Source: Paramecium octaurelia
Lineage: Eukaryota > Ciliophora > Oligohymenophorea > Peniculida > Parameciidae
DNA length: 64,000 bases
Direction of reading: 5' to 3'
Assembly: GCA_905182995.1 (NCBI GenBank)
Contig: CAJJDP010000060.1
Span: forward strand, 189,785 to 253,784
Positions 36,543-51,203 of the stretch are shown here, piece by piece; within the stretch, counting starts at the first letter, position 1, and each line of letters starts with the position of its first letter. A program made the position numbers and the translations under genes. The notes below the pieces were generated by a model that did not search any database, was not told the DNA's origin, and saw only the letters and a list, made by a program, of their open reading frames with translations.

Positions 36543-39500
36543 TCAAACTCTACTACCAAAAATAGAGCTTAAGGGTCTTCCAAATTGACTGTGCTCTTAT
36601 TCGGCATCAGCATACGGATCCTCAATGCCTTTTTCTTTAAGAATCTTTTTGAAATTTTTAATCATCGATTCATTGGCTTGCAATTAGTTAAGTGCGATTT
36701 GCAATTAATTTTACAATTCTACATTTTTTTAAAATTCAAATGGTTGTAATTTTTATTTATCGAAGTTGGGGCCTCTCAATATTTTACCCATTTTATTATT
36801 CTTTTATGGGAGTGATTATAATCTAGCTTAGGCACTTCCTTATTTGTTGATATTCAAAGCTTAAGGCAATATGGGTTACTAAGATTATTGCATAACCTCT
36901 TCGTTCATCATCTCTACATTTTACTAAGTTTATTTAAGAATATAAATACTTCTCCTATATTTTTACCTAGCTTAGTTTGTAAGACTTTAATTTCTTATTT
37001 AAATTTTTCATTTTCTTTTTTATATTTGTCATTCTCAATTTTTAAATTCGATTTTTCTGTTTCGTAATCCTTACATTATTTTCTAATTTCATTTAATTCA
37101 TGGATTAATTATTAATTCTCACTAGTTCTTTTATAGATTTCTTTTTCTCTTCTAACCATCATTTTTTCTGTACTAGAATTAATTTAAATGGCACTCTTTT
37201 CTAGATGATTAATATGTCTATTCATTTCTTCAATAGAACGAGGATCATTAGAACTTTATTTAATTTCTTATTGTAGTACATATCTTTAATATAATTTGGT
37301 CATTTCTTTTTTCCATTCCTAAAATAATGTATTTATATTACCTTATCATCAATATAATGAACACAATTGTGAATGTCTCTGGTAATATTTTAAATGATAT
37401 TTTCCTTCTTTTTTGTAGTTTAAATTTATAAATTTAAATCATGAGTGAGAGCATTAGTTTTACTACTTTCTTCATTGATTTTAGAGTTCAATTCGCTATT
37501 AATTTTTAATTGCTTTGCAAATTCACTTTCTAATCTGAATAATTCTTCCTTTAACTTTTCAATTTAAGCTTCCTTTGGTTCTAGTGATTTCTTCATTTCT
37601 GTAGTTCTAAAAGATAAAACATGTTTAGATTTTTGTAAAACATTAATTTTATCTTTATACTCTGAAATCTTTTTATCTTTTTTCTTCAATTAGTCATCCT
37701 TATCTTCTAAATCCTTGCATTAAACATCAATTTTGGTTTCAGCCTCCTTAAGGTTCTTTTCTAATAACTAATACGCTTATTCCTTCTCTTACAATCTTTT
37801 GTCTAGCTTTTCATTTTCTAATCTTAATTCCTATACTAATTTCTGCTCTTATTTAAACTTCGAGTCTTTTTCAGCAAGTAAGCATTTAAGCCTATCAATC
37901 TCTTTTTTCTATCTATCATTTAAATCTTTAATTTCAAATTCATGATCCTCTTCTTATTATGCTAAGATCTCTTCATATGTAGCCTTCAATTAATCTGCTT
38001 GATTTTAATTATTCTCTAATGCCTTGGCAGTGATTTAGAAATTCTTATAAAACTTTTCTTTCAATTCATCAATGTATGATGTATGTTTCGATTCAAATTC
38101 TTTGGCCTAAGCTTGATTTCTCCTTCTTTCTTCCATCAAATCCTATTCCAATTAGAGATATTTCTCATTTTCAAATGCTAACTTTCTTTCATATAAATTT
38201 TCTAATTCTTCAACTGCTTTTAAATGGTTATTTTCGACATTTTTAAATAAATTAGCAGATTCCTTTTCTGCAGCTGACTTTTAAGCCTTTAACTAATCAT
38301 AACGAGCAGCCCAGGCAGCAATTTCATTATTCATTTACTTTTCAATTTCTAATTTCTCCTTTTCAACTTTTCTTTTCTCCTCCTAAACTTTGAAATCAGT
38401 CTTCTAATCAAGATCTTACAAATCATTATGTAATTTCTTCATTTCAGCAATATAGGTTTCAATTTCATTTCTAGAGACTAATAGAACATCAGCTAAATTT
38501 TCATCAACAACTCCAGCCTTAGGATTAATTTTATCAATATCATCCATCTATTCTTTGGCTTCTGCCCCTGTCTTAGAAGCATAGATTTAACCATCATTCG
38601 AAATTTCAGACACTTAATATATAAAAAGAGCACCATCAGATCCAGTTGAGAACACATATCTGCCATCTGGACTGCATTTAATTCTAGTAATCTCTCCTTG
38701 ATGAACAGGCATGGTCTCAAAAGCCATCTGATTAAATATATAGGAATATATTTTTATTTAACCATTTTCTGTGCCTCCAATAATTCCAAATTAATTATAT
38801 AAGGATTAAATATAAGCTAATTAAGTTAATTTTTATTGGCCAAGATCGTGGAAATGATGATCCTTACCAGTGCTTATTCCATTCTAAACAATTCTCTACT
38901 CTCTAACTATATATTTGGTATCAATCTTGTCTTGTTCTGTTTTATCTTTAGTGCTTTCTGTTCCTGCAGCTATCAACATTCCAATTGGTGGATCATAAAT
39001 CAAAGATGTGTATTTATTAGTATTATAAACATAATCCTTTCTGGACCAATCATTGGGACTCCACTCAAAGATACTACCATCCAATCCACAACTGGCCAAA
39101 AAGGTATCTTTGATTCCCCAGATCAAATCAGTTATTTGATTACTGTGTCCTTTTAAAGTGTGCATGAATTCCATTGTGTAAGCATCATAAATATTAATAT
39201 AATAATGATTGCTTTTAGCTCTTGGATATGCAACTGCCAACATATGACCTCCTTGACTGAATTTCACTTAAGTACAACACTTAACAGCCATTTCTTTATA
39301 AGCACGTAATTCACTGTGTAGAACATGGAAAATACGTAACTTATCTTGAAATCCTGCTGCCAAATAATAACCTGTGGGATGAAAACCTACTGAACATAAA
39401 GGTGAGATGTCTTAGGTTGTACTTTAATTTTCTTTTGTTCCCAAACCTTATTAATTACCATCATCTCCTAAATAAAATTTACGAGCCAATTCACACCTAG

Positions 39501-40829
39501 GATATGCATAATTCCATATTCTAATTGTACTATCATATTTGCTTGCAGTAACTATCAAAGGTCTTTATAAACAGACATCTAAATGTGTGATTGGGGCATT
39601 GTGAAACCCATTAAATAAAAAATCAAATTTAACTTCTCTCTTTAAGAATTTCTCATTATTTTTATAGGATTCCAACACTTCAGTCGAGTTTGGTAGTACT
39701 TGACCCATTTCAATTGTGCAGATATCATTGTTTGAGAATGCTACCGCAACTAGATCTTCTTATTTAGTTATATCCATACTGACAACCTAACTCTTTCTTT
39801 CACATCTCCATTTCTTTAAAAATTGTAAATCCATTACAACTTCAATACCATCTTCTGTCTTCTATTTATCATGATCGTCACCTCTAATCCAAAGTGCAAA
39901 ATGTCCACTATCTGATCCTACCAAGAATCCTTTAGAAAAAGCAATTAAAGAGGAAACTCCAGGGCCTCTAATGTCATTAAAAGCATTATTTATATATTGT
40001 CTTACATCATTATCGTGAATGATGAAAATTTCAGCTTTGTCATTTGCCAATATCACTTTGTTCTCTTCAAACCATGCATGATCAGTAAATGTCTATATCG
40101 GAGCCAATCTCTTAATTTAATCAGTTAATGAAATAAAGGAGTTTTCTTAAACTCTCAAAATTTTAAAGTAATTTTTTCCACTTACAGCTACCATATGATT
40201 GTCTTTAGGAGATATTGAAATTCTGGTTAGTTCCTATCCTATAGCAGATAAAGCTAAATGCTTCATTCTAATTAAATCTACAAAAATCAATAAATAATCA
40301 GGAGGTCCTGTCAAACAAAGCAAGAATCTAATTGGGGTTCAATATTTAAATATTACCTAGAATCCGTATGAGAGAATGCCATACTAATAAATGTCGATGA
40401 TTTAGTATCTAAATATTTATACGGTTTTTTCTCTGCTTCCATTTTACTGGGATGAGCTTTCAAATTATAAATTACTAACTATGGAACTGTTTCATTTTTC
40501 ATTTTTTCTGCAACTGCTAATGTCCTATTAAAAATAAATAGTGTTTTTTATACCTCTTGTTCGGAGCGACAGTCATGCAGGAAACAATATCTAGGTTATC
40601 TGATAGTCTAATAAATTAAGTATCAGGTTTATCAATAAACTTCTAGGCTATAAATTTACCAACTGGATATAGTAATCTTCTTTATTCATCTAATAACTTA
40701 ATATGTTCAGTCACTACCCTCTATAATGCTTATGCTGTCTTTAAATTTCGCTGAACATAAACTACCATATGATTATATCACATCCAATTTAAGTCTTCTA
40801 TCTTCATTTCTTCGTTTCTTATCATCCAT
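36543..40829 (-). CDS. CFAP57: CFAP57/WDR65-like ciliary WD-repeat and coiled-coil protein, 1,382 aa
   Basis: Six exons; introns 40735-40765 (31 nt), 40525-40553, 40328-40356 (29 nt each), 37319-37341 (23 nt) and 36924-36949 (26 nt). Residues 1 to about 700 carry two WD-type beta propellers, with YPVGKFIA near the start as in CFAP57, NAPITHLDVCLQRPLIVTAS, HSNQITDLIWGIKDTFLAS and GEITRIKCSPDGRYVFSTGS. The remaining 680 residues are a nearly unbroken coiled coil. CFAP57 is a conserved axonemal protein linked to inner dynein arm assembly. Length and layout match the family (about 1,250 aa in animals). The exact 5' splice site of intron 1 is ambiguous by 3 nt. Divergent from a secreted-protein gene, 28 bp between starts. 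Confidence 0.88.
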
Positions 40830-40857
40830 TTTAAAAATAATTATTAATATTATAATA

Positions 40858-41396
40858 ATGAAATCACAGATTATTCTAACTTTATTCTTCATTTCAGCCT
40901 TGGCAACTGTTGAGAGAGATGCAAATCAAGAAGCACTAGAAGGAGTCTGGTCCTATTTTAATAAAGAAGGACCATTTACGGTCGCCAAATGCGGAACTGA
41001 CTAAGACCACAAAGATGCCTTTTTATTTACAGGTTATATCTTAAGAAAAGCAGATATTGGCTCAACTTCTGAAATCAATCCATTGATCGCCGAAGCTGAA
41101 TAATTCTACAATGTATTAATTCAATCTAAAAACCTTAGTCTTTGCCCCTTGAAACAAGAAATTGCTTTGAAAATAACCAAGAAGTAATTGAACTTGGCAA
41201 ATTCTTGGGACTTAATTAATATACTCAAGATTAACTAAAAGATAAGATATCTAACTGGGTAGGAAGTCATTTCTTCATTTATAAAAGACTGATTAAAGCA
41301 GCTGGCAATGATTGGAACAATTGGAAAGATTATAAATTAAGTGGAGAAGATTTGGCTGAATTATTACAAAGAATTCTAACTGACACGAAAGAATGA
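40858..41396 (+). CDS. Small secreted protein, 170 aa
   Basis: Two exons with a 26-nt intron at 41113-41138. The start MKSQIILTLFFISALATVE is a classic signal peptide with cleavage likely near Ala16. The mature part is acidic, helical, with two cysteines (C in VAKCGTD and in TRNCFENN) that could form one disulphide. It ends LSGEDLAELLQRILTDTKE. An upstream ATG at 40726 is in frame, but it lies inside the coding region of the divergent CFAP57 gene and would bury the signal peptide, so the 40858 start is preferred. No family is recognised. A secretory or trichocyst-type cargo role is possible but only inferred from the signal peptide. Confidence 0.75.
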
Positions 41397-41706
41397 GTCA
41401 TCACAATAATAATAATAAATATGTTAATATTTATCTATATTATTCTATCTTACAATGATATTTGTTACTATATCTTGCATAAGATATTAGTTTTCATACT
41501 TTTTAGTTACTTCATCACACTCACAATATTTAAAATCTATATAGAATATATCAAGATTCTAAATTTCACTTCCCAATTAATAAACTTTGATTTGGTGTAG
41601 CCACCATCAGAATTCGTTTATTGTATCTAATTTATTGGAGGGGCAAACCGCTTTTTAATATTTATATAGAATAACAAATATAAAATAAGTTGCATATATA
41701 TTAAAT
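41397..41706. other. Intergenic stretch between converging genes, with a small GC-rich island
   Basis: Mostly AT-rich. At about 41580-41660 there is a less AT-rich block containing GGTGTAGCCACC (a 4-bp stem with TAGC loop) and GGAGGGGCAAACCGC, followed by a T5 run. A polymerase-III RNA gene would look like this, but I could not fold it into any known RNA. Confidence 0.3.
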
Positions 41707-44700
41707 TCATTTTAAATCCATATAATCTTCCTCTCCTCCTTATTCTTCTATTTAAAGTGCTCTACCAAATGGGAAAAATTTAGTCTCTTTTTCTTGTATG
41801 CATTTTTTTAAATATTTCTCCAAAGAATTACAATCATTAGCATCTTTACTTTTAATATAAATAATGTAGTATAACATATGATACACGTTATGTTCTAAGT
41901 AAATATGATAATGCCAACCTTTTGTACCTCTAATATGAATATAATTGAAATTTTTACTTTGTATCAATATCATTCTTCTCTTAGCTACAAATAAAGCACT
42001 TCCCTTCGATTTCCTTAACCAAAGCTTATCTTTCATCTCTTAATTCGCCAAAAGTATCCAATATGATTCCGAATATGATTTAGATAAAAAGAATGTTAAA
42101 AATGATAAAGAAAGTAAAATCAAAGAAGTATCTACCCCAATATAATGTGGGATAATCATAAGCATCCGGATATTTCGTTAAAGATTCCCCTAAACCACCA
42201 CCATTTCTTAATCCAAAATTGATTGTTGAGGTAACAGCAAGATTAAATGTCTAGCCATATACTCCACTTTCATCATCAAACATTGAATCAAAATTAGAGA
42301 ATGCAATTATAGCATAAATTAATAAACCAATTAATCCTAAAAATGAAAAGATAGCTAAATTTCGACCATTTGATGTAATTGATCTAATGATATTTTAAAG
42401 ATCTTCAGATCTTTTGATGATATCTAATAAAAGTACAGCATAAATGTAAGGATTAAAGAACGCATATACAGTCAGGCCAAAAATGCATATCTAGTATAGA
42501 TGAATATATCTTACATTATAAAAATTATCGAAGTCAAAAAATATCACTAAAATTAATTGCTTTATTGGATTGTGATTCACTTTTTCTTCTTAAAATGCAG
42601 ATTCAAAGTATCCTATTAAACTATAATATTTCATCGTCAACCATGAAATCTAAAATCCTGCTTCCTTTTTTAAGATTTAAACTCTTTTTGCATTTGTCTG
42701 ACCTCTATTATATGTAATGGAAATAGGATATCTTTCAATGGCACAAAAGAACACAATAATTAGATTTAAAACCAATTATACAATAGTAATTACCTAATAT
42801 ATAATAGTGTATCAATACATTGTTTAAATAACTGACAAAGTTTTCTCCAGTTGTCACATCAGTATCTTCAGGGGCTTCAGTATTAGATCCTATTTTACTA
42901 TTGATTACTGTATCATGCATAAATATAAGTAGAATTACAAATATTAGACATAAAAGGAAGGATAAATCCTTTAATAACCTCCAATACACAGCACCAAAAT
43001 GCATAATTTTTTTATTGTTGATGTATTAAGAATGCCTCATTTGAACCTAATAGAATTCAGAAAACTCAATCAATCCTAACATTCTGTCTTCATCCGTTTC
43101 TCTATTGATTTCATAGATCAAATGTTGTTTAATATTTGGAGTAATAAAATTGCAAACAAAAGGTTTTTAAAAATATACTTTTTCTATTTGGTTGAATTCA
43201 TTTTGTATCTCTATTCTTCCAGTAAATTATCTATAAAATTTAAAAAATCTTTGTGTTCTATCAAATTGATAATTTTTGTTCTTCCTAACATTCATCATTA
43301 TATTTTTAAAGCTTAAATCATTAAATTTCATTTCATCTTAATGCAACAATCCATCAACATCATCTTAATTATAATCACATTAGCTTCCTTTGTTTAGAGG
43401 TAATATTTTTTAGATGGGCAAAGTGTTTTTTCTTTATTATTCTTCCTCTTGAAAATCATCTATATCCAAAAGGTCTTCATATTCTTCTTGCTCTTCATCA
43501 AATTTGAACAAGTCCAATTATTTATCGTATGGAAAATGTTCCGATAATTTCAGACATATGGTAAATATATTAAACCCAGTTTATATTAACATATTATCTT
43601 CATCTGTTCTTAAACCAAAATGGCATAAGCTATTTGTACAATATCTATGAATGCCTGTTTCTGATTCATCACAAATGTTATCTAAAACTATGTTTTTTTA
43701 TTTTGGCTTGATTCTTTCTTCATATATAGATTTACATATCCTTATCAAAATAGAAATATCAACAGTTTTTAAAATGAATTCTAATGATTAAATATCCACT
43801 CTTCCTTAGGTCAATAACAAGAGTAGTTTAATAAATGATTACAATGTCTAATATAATCCATATTTCTTTTTTCCTTCGTCTGAACCAATCCCTCTTGTAT
43901 CTATCACTATTTCTTCCTCCAATGACTAATTCAATTGTCTTTCCTTTAATATTATACTGTTTTCTTTCTCAAGCTAACTGAAACTTTATAGGTCTTACTT
44001 CTGCAAAATTGAATTTAATAAAGTAAATAATCTAGTGTTTTTACATAATTCCTTTTTGTTTTCCACATAACCTGTAGAAAATTCAACCAAACTCTCTAAA
44101 GCTTATCTGTAAATATCTTAAAGTTTATAAAATACTTTTTATCCTTTTTCTAAAAGATCAGCTAATAAACTAGCAACCTCATTTACGATATTGATATTTG
44201 CTTAATAAGAATCATCATCATATTAAAATACTAGAAATCTCTGAAAATCCATGTTAACATTTTCACACATGGCTTAAAGTAATTACAGTACTTTAAGACA
44301 GCATAATTTATATTCAGTATTATCATTTTCAGTTAATTCTAATTCTTTAATTCTTACATCTAAATCTGTCAAAAAGAATCCTCTTAAAAATACTAAAAAC
44401 TTTTATTTCACATTATCCCCCTTTAACAATTGATAAAATTTTCTCTATATATATTCATTTCCAAAATCTAATAAATGAATAAGAAAAGATAACGCTTCAA
44501 TTTTATATTGATCATCATCTGTTTAATTCAGCATTTCTAATGCCAATACATCTAATTAACCATCAGCCATAACTCTTTAAAACTTTATATATATATCTTT
44601 TTTTTCCCTGACAGCTTATTTAGATTATTCATCTTTTGCTTCAACCAAGGAATCTATTTCATCCTGAGTAGGTCTTTTAAGTTATAAAAATATTCTGCAT

Positions 44701-47700
44701 AGTTTGATTAGATAAATTTCTTTATTTAAAAATATTTCTTAACATTTTTTCAAAAAGTCTTTTAGATGATCTATGTTAAATACATTAGTTTATTATTTCT
44801 CTAAAGTTTTTATCAATAATTCTATTTACACATCTTCAGAAATTAAATTTCCACTTAATTCAAGCTACCCTCCTAATTTTTTATAATATTTTGCAATTAG
44901 TCTTATAGTAGATAATTAAAAATCTTTTTTCAAGCTGTCTAAACTTTCTTATTAACGTTAATATACCTAAATTTATTAAGAAGGATTACGATTTGTATTA
45001 GATTTTCTTTCGAATTATTCTCTCATTGCTTATTTAAACAAATCCCAATTGACAAATACTTTGTTTCTATTATTCACAGATTCCTAATTTTTTATTCGAG
45101 CAACATCGTTTTAATATATACTTTCAATATCCTTTAACTAAATATACTATTTATAAATGTTGCAAATTTTGAGAATCTTTCTTGATTTTTCAGACTCAGT
45201 TAATTCTAATGAATCTTTTTCAATGAATTGACAAAATTGTACAATGTTGACTTTATATCTCATCAAATATATTTTAAAGTTTCTCTTAAATTGGTTTTCA
45301 ATCCTCTCCACATTCTCTTATTCTTGAAGCTTTTTCTCTCCAGTTTGATCTTCTTTTAAAGTATTTTGTATAAAGAGATTATATAACTATATCATATTTA
45401 TCAAATAATAATTCTTCAGAATTGTTTTCTTGTATAAATCCAATTCTGAAATTCTTTCCAAATTTAGTAATTTTCCTTTAAGGTATAATTTCTTCAATTG
45501 AAATAATGAGTTCTCTATAATCATCTAAATCCAAGTCTTCTTTTTTAACTCGAAAATCTCTTTCAAGAACATTAAATATTTCTTTGATTTTCTATACACT
45601 TTATTTGATAATTGCAAATTCATCTGATAAATTAGAATTTTCAATATTTTCTATATCAATTCTATCCTTCATTTCATCATAAGTGTAGACTAAAAAGTGA
45701 ATAATTCCATTTTTCCTCAGATATGTCCAAAACTCACTGCAATCCCTTACAATTCCTAATACTTTATCAGGCGCTGAATCTTAAGATAATTTCTTTTCAA
45801 AATAATTCCTCTTTTACCTTACAATTTATTCTCTCAAATCCCTTTGAGTAACCTTCTTATTCTAATCTTAATTTATTAATTTGGCGATTCCTTCTAATAG
45901 TTTGCATATTTATTACTGATCTAGTTCAGGTATTATTATTCTTGATAAAATGTCTCTTACTTCTTCAATTTCAATGGTATCATTACTAAACTCTCCTTCT
46001 TTTGCTTTATTTATATATAATTCAAATAAGCACTATAAGTAGGCTCTCTTAACAATGTATTCAGCATCTGAATTTAAAAGAATCGATTTCAATTATTCAT
46101 ATAATATAATTCTTTACATTTCTTAGATTCCTAATCTGTTATATGTACAACACTCTGTAATTAGAATTACCAATTAAGCATGCAACTTTATTCTATGGTA
46201 ATATAAGTTATCATTTCCATTCTAATATTCTATTATTTAATCAGGAATTAATATCTTACTATAATAATTTACTGGTTGCAATACTATTGTCAAAAATTAA
46301 GTTTTTAAAATGGAGCTTAAAATCAAATGCTTATTGAGAGGGGACTGTTCAGCTGGAGTTTCAAAGGTTTTAGTAAAACATCTTAAGATTCTTAAGTATT
46401 TGATTAAACTAAAATAAGCCACTGCATCTTAATGTTATTTTCTTGGAGTGATCTTCATTTCTTATTATTCATCTTTAAAACTAAACGCTTTCACAAAAAA
46501 TTCTTAGCTTTTCATTAATTCATCTCCTAATTTTTATATTCTCTCAAAAACATTAATTATGAAGTTATCATGTTCTATTTTTGGAATTGAGGATACTAAT
46601 TACACTATAAGTTTGGTAATCTTTATGGGAATGTTAAACAAATCCTCAACCTCTAATTGATCAATTTAGATTATATCAAGTAATTTATATAAGTAATTGT
46701 TTTAAGCTAAAATTTATACATTGGTTTCATTATTCTTTGTGAAGTATTCAAAAAATACAATTAATCTCTTATAAAATTAAACTACATCTGGAGAACTACA
46801 CACACTTTAGGGTTTTATTAAAAATTATAGAAATACCAAATGAACTCCCGCATTTCTAATAATATTTTAAAATGATTTTAAATATTATGCTTCTTAAGAA
46901 TTCGGTTTAAAGAACTACTCAAATTATTCAATTATTTTTTATTGATAGATTTTTAATTATTCAAATGATGTAACACACCTTTAAGCATTTGTTTCCCTTT
47001 TAGTGCTTTAAATGTATTTTATAGCTCTTTTTGTTAAGTTTTATGCTTCTTTGGGACTGATAATTTAAACTGCACTTGAATTTCCATTAATTATAGAAAA
47101 ATACTTTAATTCCATCAAATTATCAATAATTTCTACTTCATTGATTTCATTGGTTGAATTTTTAGGAGCATTAAAGTTATCTATCAGAATTTGAAGCAAA
47201 TCTTCGTTTAGTTTATTTCTTTTTTCTGATGAAAGTAAACAAGAAAACAATAGAGCACTAAACCTATTACCATCTGGTTCCTTAAAAACATTGAAAATAG
47301 CTTTCTATAATGGAGTTTTTTACTTTTTTATTTAATAGTCTTAATTATTATATGCCATTTCATTCAAGTCAAATTCATCAAGAATTTTGGAGATTGGATT
47401 ACTTTAATTCGATTCATTTAATTATTATTTACTAAATAAGAACTCTAATATTTGAAGATTCAATTTTAAATTACTAAAAATCTTTAATATTTGTAGACCT
47501 TCTAAATAAATTTTCATTTTTAATAAGTCATCATTGCAATATTGAAATGTCCAAATCAAAAATTAAAGAATCCAATTTCTTTAAAATTCAATATCTTATT
47601 TAATTGTTTAATCGGATTATTTTTAACTTTAATGCTTAGATTTTCTTTATTCTTATAACTGTTGAAGAGTTGGCAAGTAAGTTGTGACCCATACATTACT

Positions 47701-50700
47701 TTCAATAGATTCATTTAATTTAATTAAATTACATTCAAAATTTTCATTATCTTTAAATTTATAGATATTTTCATCTGGTCTTTATTGGAGAATTAATGCA
47801 ACAAAAATATTTGGTAGTATTGCAAAGATTCTTTAATTTTCATCCAATTAGTTATATCCTAAATCAATGCTATTATTTACGATTTATAAAATTCCCAAAA
47901 AATACTCCAATTAATAATTGGCTAATCTTTAATAGTTAATATTTATTTATTTCATTGTAGAATTAAAAGGTTAAATTATATTGTTATTAAATTCTAGAAC
48001 CTTGAAATGGTCAGGATAATCTATTTAAGTGAATAGTTCTAAATAATAAATCCTTACATCATTTATTTACTTTCTAGAAAGCATTTTAGAGGTAAACTAT
48101 TTCAAATATTGATGTTCTGCTTTAGCCTCTTTTGAATTTATAAATTTCTTATATTCATGGTTTCTTTTCAATTATTTTGAAGCATTTTTTTGGTAGAAAT
48201 AAATTCCTGATTGATTCTAAATGTCAAATTAATCTAAATCATCATTCAAATAGCATTTATTATCAAATGAAGAAATTTTATTAAAGGATCAATATCTAAA
48301 TGTAAATTACAAAATAATTCGATTAAAGTTCTCTCAAATCTCAGTTCTGCTTTAATTTTTTATTGTCTTTTCAAACATATTTCTAAGAAGTTTTCATTTA
48401 AAAAGCAATTTTTCATCAAACATTTGATACTTTTTTAATTTCTTCCCTTACACAATGATGAGTATAAATTCATAATATTCATTAAATAATTTTCATATTT
48501 TAAAAATATTGGCATTACTACTTTTTAATCTTCTTGTCTTACCAATTAGTTTTCCTTTAGTGTTTCAGTAGTAAAAAAATCAATAGTGACATCTATCAAA
48601 GGAGGCCTTTTTTCCTGGAATCTTGATGTTGATTTAATCTATTTTTCAACAAACCTTAAATATAATTGACAAAATGTTGGATTATTTGAACCAAACTGAT
48701 GTGATAATTATGGTAGTGTTCCTTTATCTCTTTTTGGAGAAAACTGAACAACTGGATAATAATTTTAGTTTTCCTCATAAATATTTAATGCAACTAAAGC
48801 ATTTTAAAAAGGAAGAGACTAACTACATTTAAGCTTTTTTCCGAATAATAATTTTCTACAAGAATCTTAACACAAAGAATTTGGATTTTCGTATGGATCG
48901 ATCATCATCAAACTTAAAATTTCAATATATAGGGCTTGATCCTCAATGTTATCTTCAGTTATTGGTTAGAGTTCATTAACCAATTTCTTTAAACTACTCT
49001 TGGTATTACTCATATCAGTATAACGCACGCTTTCCTTAATTAGATTGGAAACTTACTCTCTTTAATATTTCAATTATTAGAGTAAGAAATCTAAAATACT
49101 TTCTTTATTCATTTCCAGGCTTAAAACATAATAGCTTGTTTATGGATTACTTTCAACACATAAACTCAAAACAGAGTAAATTTCTTTAATGCAATTCATT
49201 TTTTGAGATTAAGTAATCATTGGATCTAATTTCATTTTGGCTATTTTTTAAGGACCTTTTTCTTATAAAGGTTGAATATTTTGTTTGTGATTTCCATAGA
49301 TCATGCAATTACATAATCTTTAAATTGCAAAAAGCAAATTGATAATATCATTATCCATTAATGTCTTTTACTTAGTCTACTGTTATTCAATTGACTATGG
49401 CTTCCCTTCATTTGTTAGATACATTGTAAGATTGTCCAAGGTTTGAAATAGTTGCAATATTTCATCAAATAATAATTTTTGATTATTGAAAGCTTCATAA
49501 TATTCGTATATTCGTTTTTCTTCTTAAGCTTATTCAATATATTTAACTATTCCCCAATCTTATAGAAATATATAAAATTAAATTAAATATTCTTGAAGAG
49601 AATTAATTCTAAATGATATTTTCTAAAGATTTTAAGATGTTTATTTTAATAGAAAAGTCGCTCTTTCAATGTTTTACTTTTAGCTTTTTCTTTAGACCGC
49701 AACTTTATTTTCATCCAAGCAAACTATGACTACTCCTTCTAATTCAACTAAACCATCAACTGAATGGCTTAGGGTGGATTATATTTTACAGGCCTCGCTA
49801 TAAGAAATTGGATCAATTTATGTTTTTTTAGATTTCAGATTAAATTAGCATTCCATCTTTAATCCATCATAAGTTAATCCGACTCCATTATTAGTTATTT
49901 ACAAAAATAATCCAGTGCATACATGTCTTATCAAAAATACATTTTCATAAGTAGACCTTGAATAAATTAAACTATCAACATGCTAAAATTACCAGAGAGA
50001 ATTTAAGTTTTCATCAGCTTTCGGTGTAGTATCAACATATAATTGATACATTTAATTTATTTTTTCATTTCTTATTTTAGCGACATCAAAATAGTATTGA
50101 ATAATTGAATAATTAATATTCGTTTCATAATCTTTAATAATTAATTTTTTTTATTCCAATTCATCAGTAATTCTTTTTTTTCTCTTAATACATAAATACC
50201 CTCCTAAGTATCTATTTTTTATAGTTACAACTTCACCATTCTATAAATACTTTCCTTTAATCTGTAATTTATTAATTTCTTCTTCTGTCTTCTTATCAAC
50301 ATAGCTTGAAATTTTCAATGGATAAGCCTATTCAGATGCATTTACTTCTAGTCCATCTTTCTTTTAAAACTTAGCAGATGGCTGTTAAATACCTACTTTC
50401 CATTGTGATTAATTGAAATTTTGAACAATAATTTGATCACCATACAAAATAGGTTCTCCTGGATTTTTAACAGAATTTAGCGAAAGAATTGTGAAGTTCG
50501 AATTTTAATTTGGTTTTTCTTCTAAGGATAATTCTCTACAACAGTTTTCCTTTGCTAAAATGTCACTATTTAAAGAAAGTGTGCACCCTGAATAAATATG
50601 TAATAACTATATTTCTTAACCATAAACAAAATTAGATCCATACAAATGATTGTATAATCGTTCGTTCTCATTTATTTCTTCTTGACTTTTTTTTCGATAT

Positions 50701-51203
50701 TCTTCTAATCTTTAATCGTAATCAGAAGTCAATTTTCCCAACTCTTTTGAACATGTCTCATTTTCAGGTACCCCTTTATGAATCTATCGGTTTCTCTTTT
50801 CTTACTTATATTAATTTTAATATAAGTATTTTTTTCCTGTAACAATTTAAAATAAACATTTTTAGAATGATAAGCTGCCTACTTTGTACTATAAACTTTT
50901 TTGTGATTAGAAATCCTGGACTTTATTATTACCTAATATCTGTACACACTCTAATTTGTTGCTTGCAATTCCATCACCAGATATTACTCCCTTAAAATCA
51001 TCACTTAAATAAGATTTAAAATAGATGATATCACCAACTTTCAGGTTGAAGTTTCGCCTTTTATATATAACAACATACTTTTAATGTTTTGCATTCTCTA
51101 CATTTTAAGATAGTGGAGTAAAAGAATAATTTTAAGCCATAAGATTGTCAGCAACAAGTTGTGTTTGTTATCTCAAATTCAGAATACGTGGTAATTCAGT
51201 CAT
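41707..51203 (-). CDS. IP3-receptor/ryanodine-receptor-type calcium-release channel, about 3,140 aa (one frameshift)
   Basis: ATG 51201-51203, TGA 41707-41709. Introns seen: 45525-45549 (25 nt), 42794-42818 (25 nt) and 41930-41957 (28 nt). The N terminus has MIR/inositol-trisphosphate-receptor-like segments (GSNFVYGQEIQLLHIYSGC, NPGEPILYGDQIIVQNF). The middle is helical, of RIH type, with FTGRIEIQNEFNQIEKVYFQ. Six TM segments lie in the last 420 residues. The pore loop NFGLRNGGGLGESL matches the GGGVGD filter of IP3 receptors, followed by IIFGIILDTFGELRDERQ and the zinc-binding CFICSQEK...HIYLEHNVYHM. Such channels release Ca2+ from internal stores. The frame slips once at 48249-48288, where I see no intron. 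Confidence 0.9.

Noticed and set aside
38836-39267. Competing frames on both strands in the CFAP57 gene
   Set aside because: The plus frame is a shadow; the minus frame continues the WD-repeat protein without a break.
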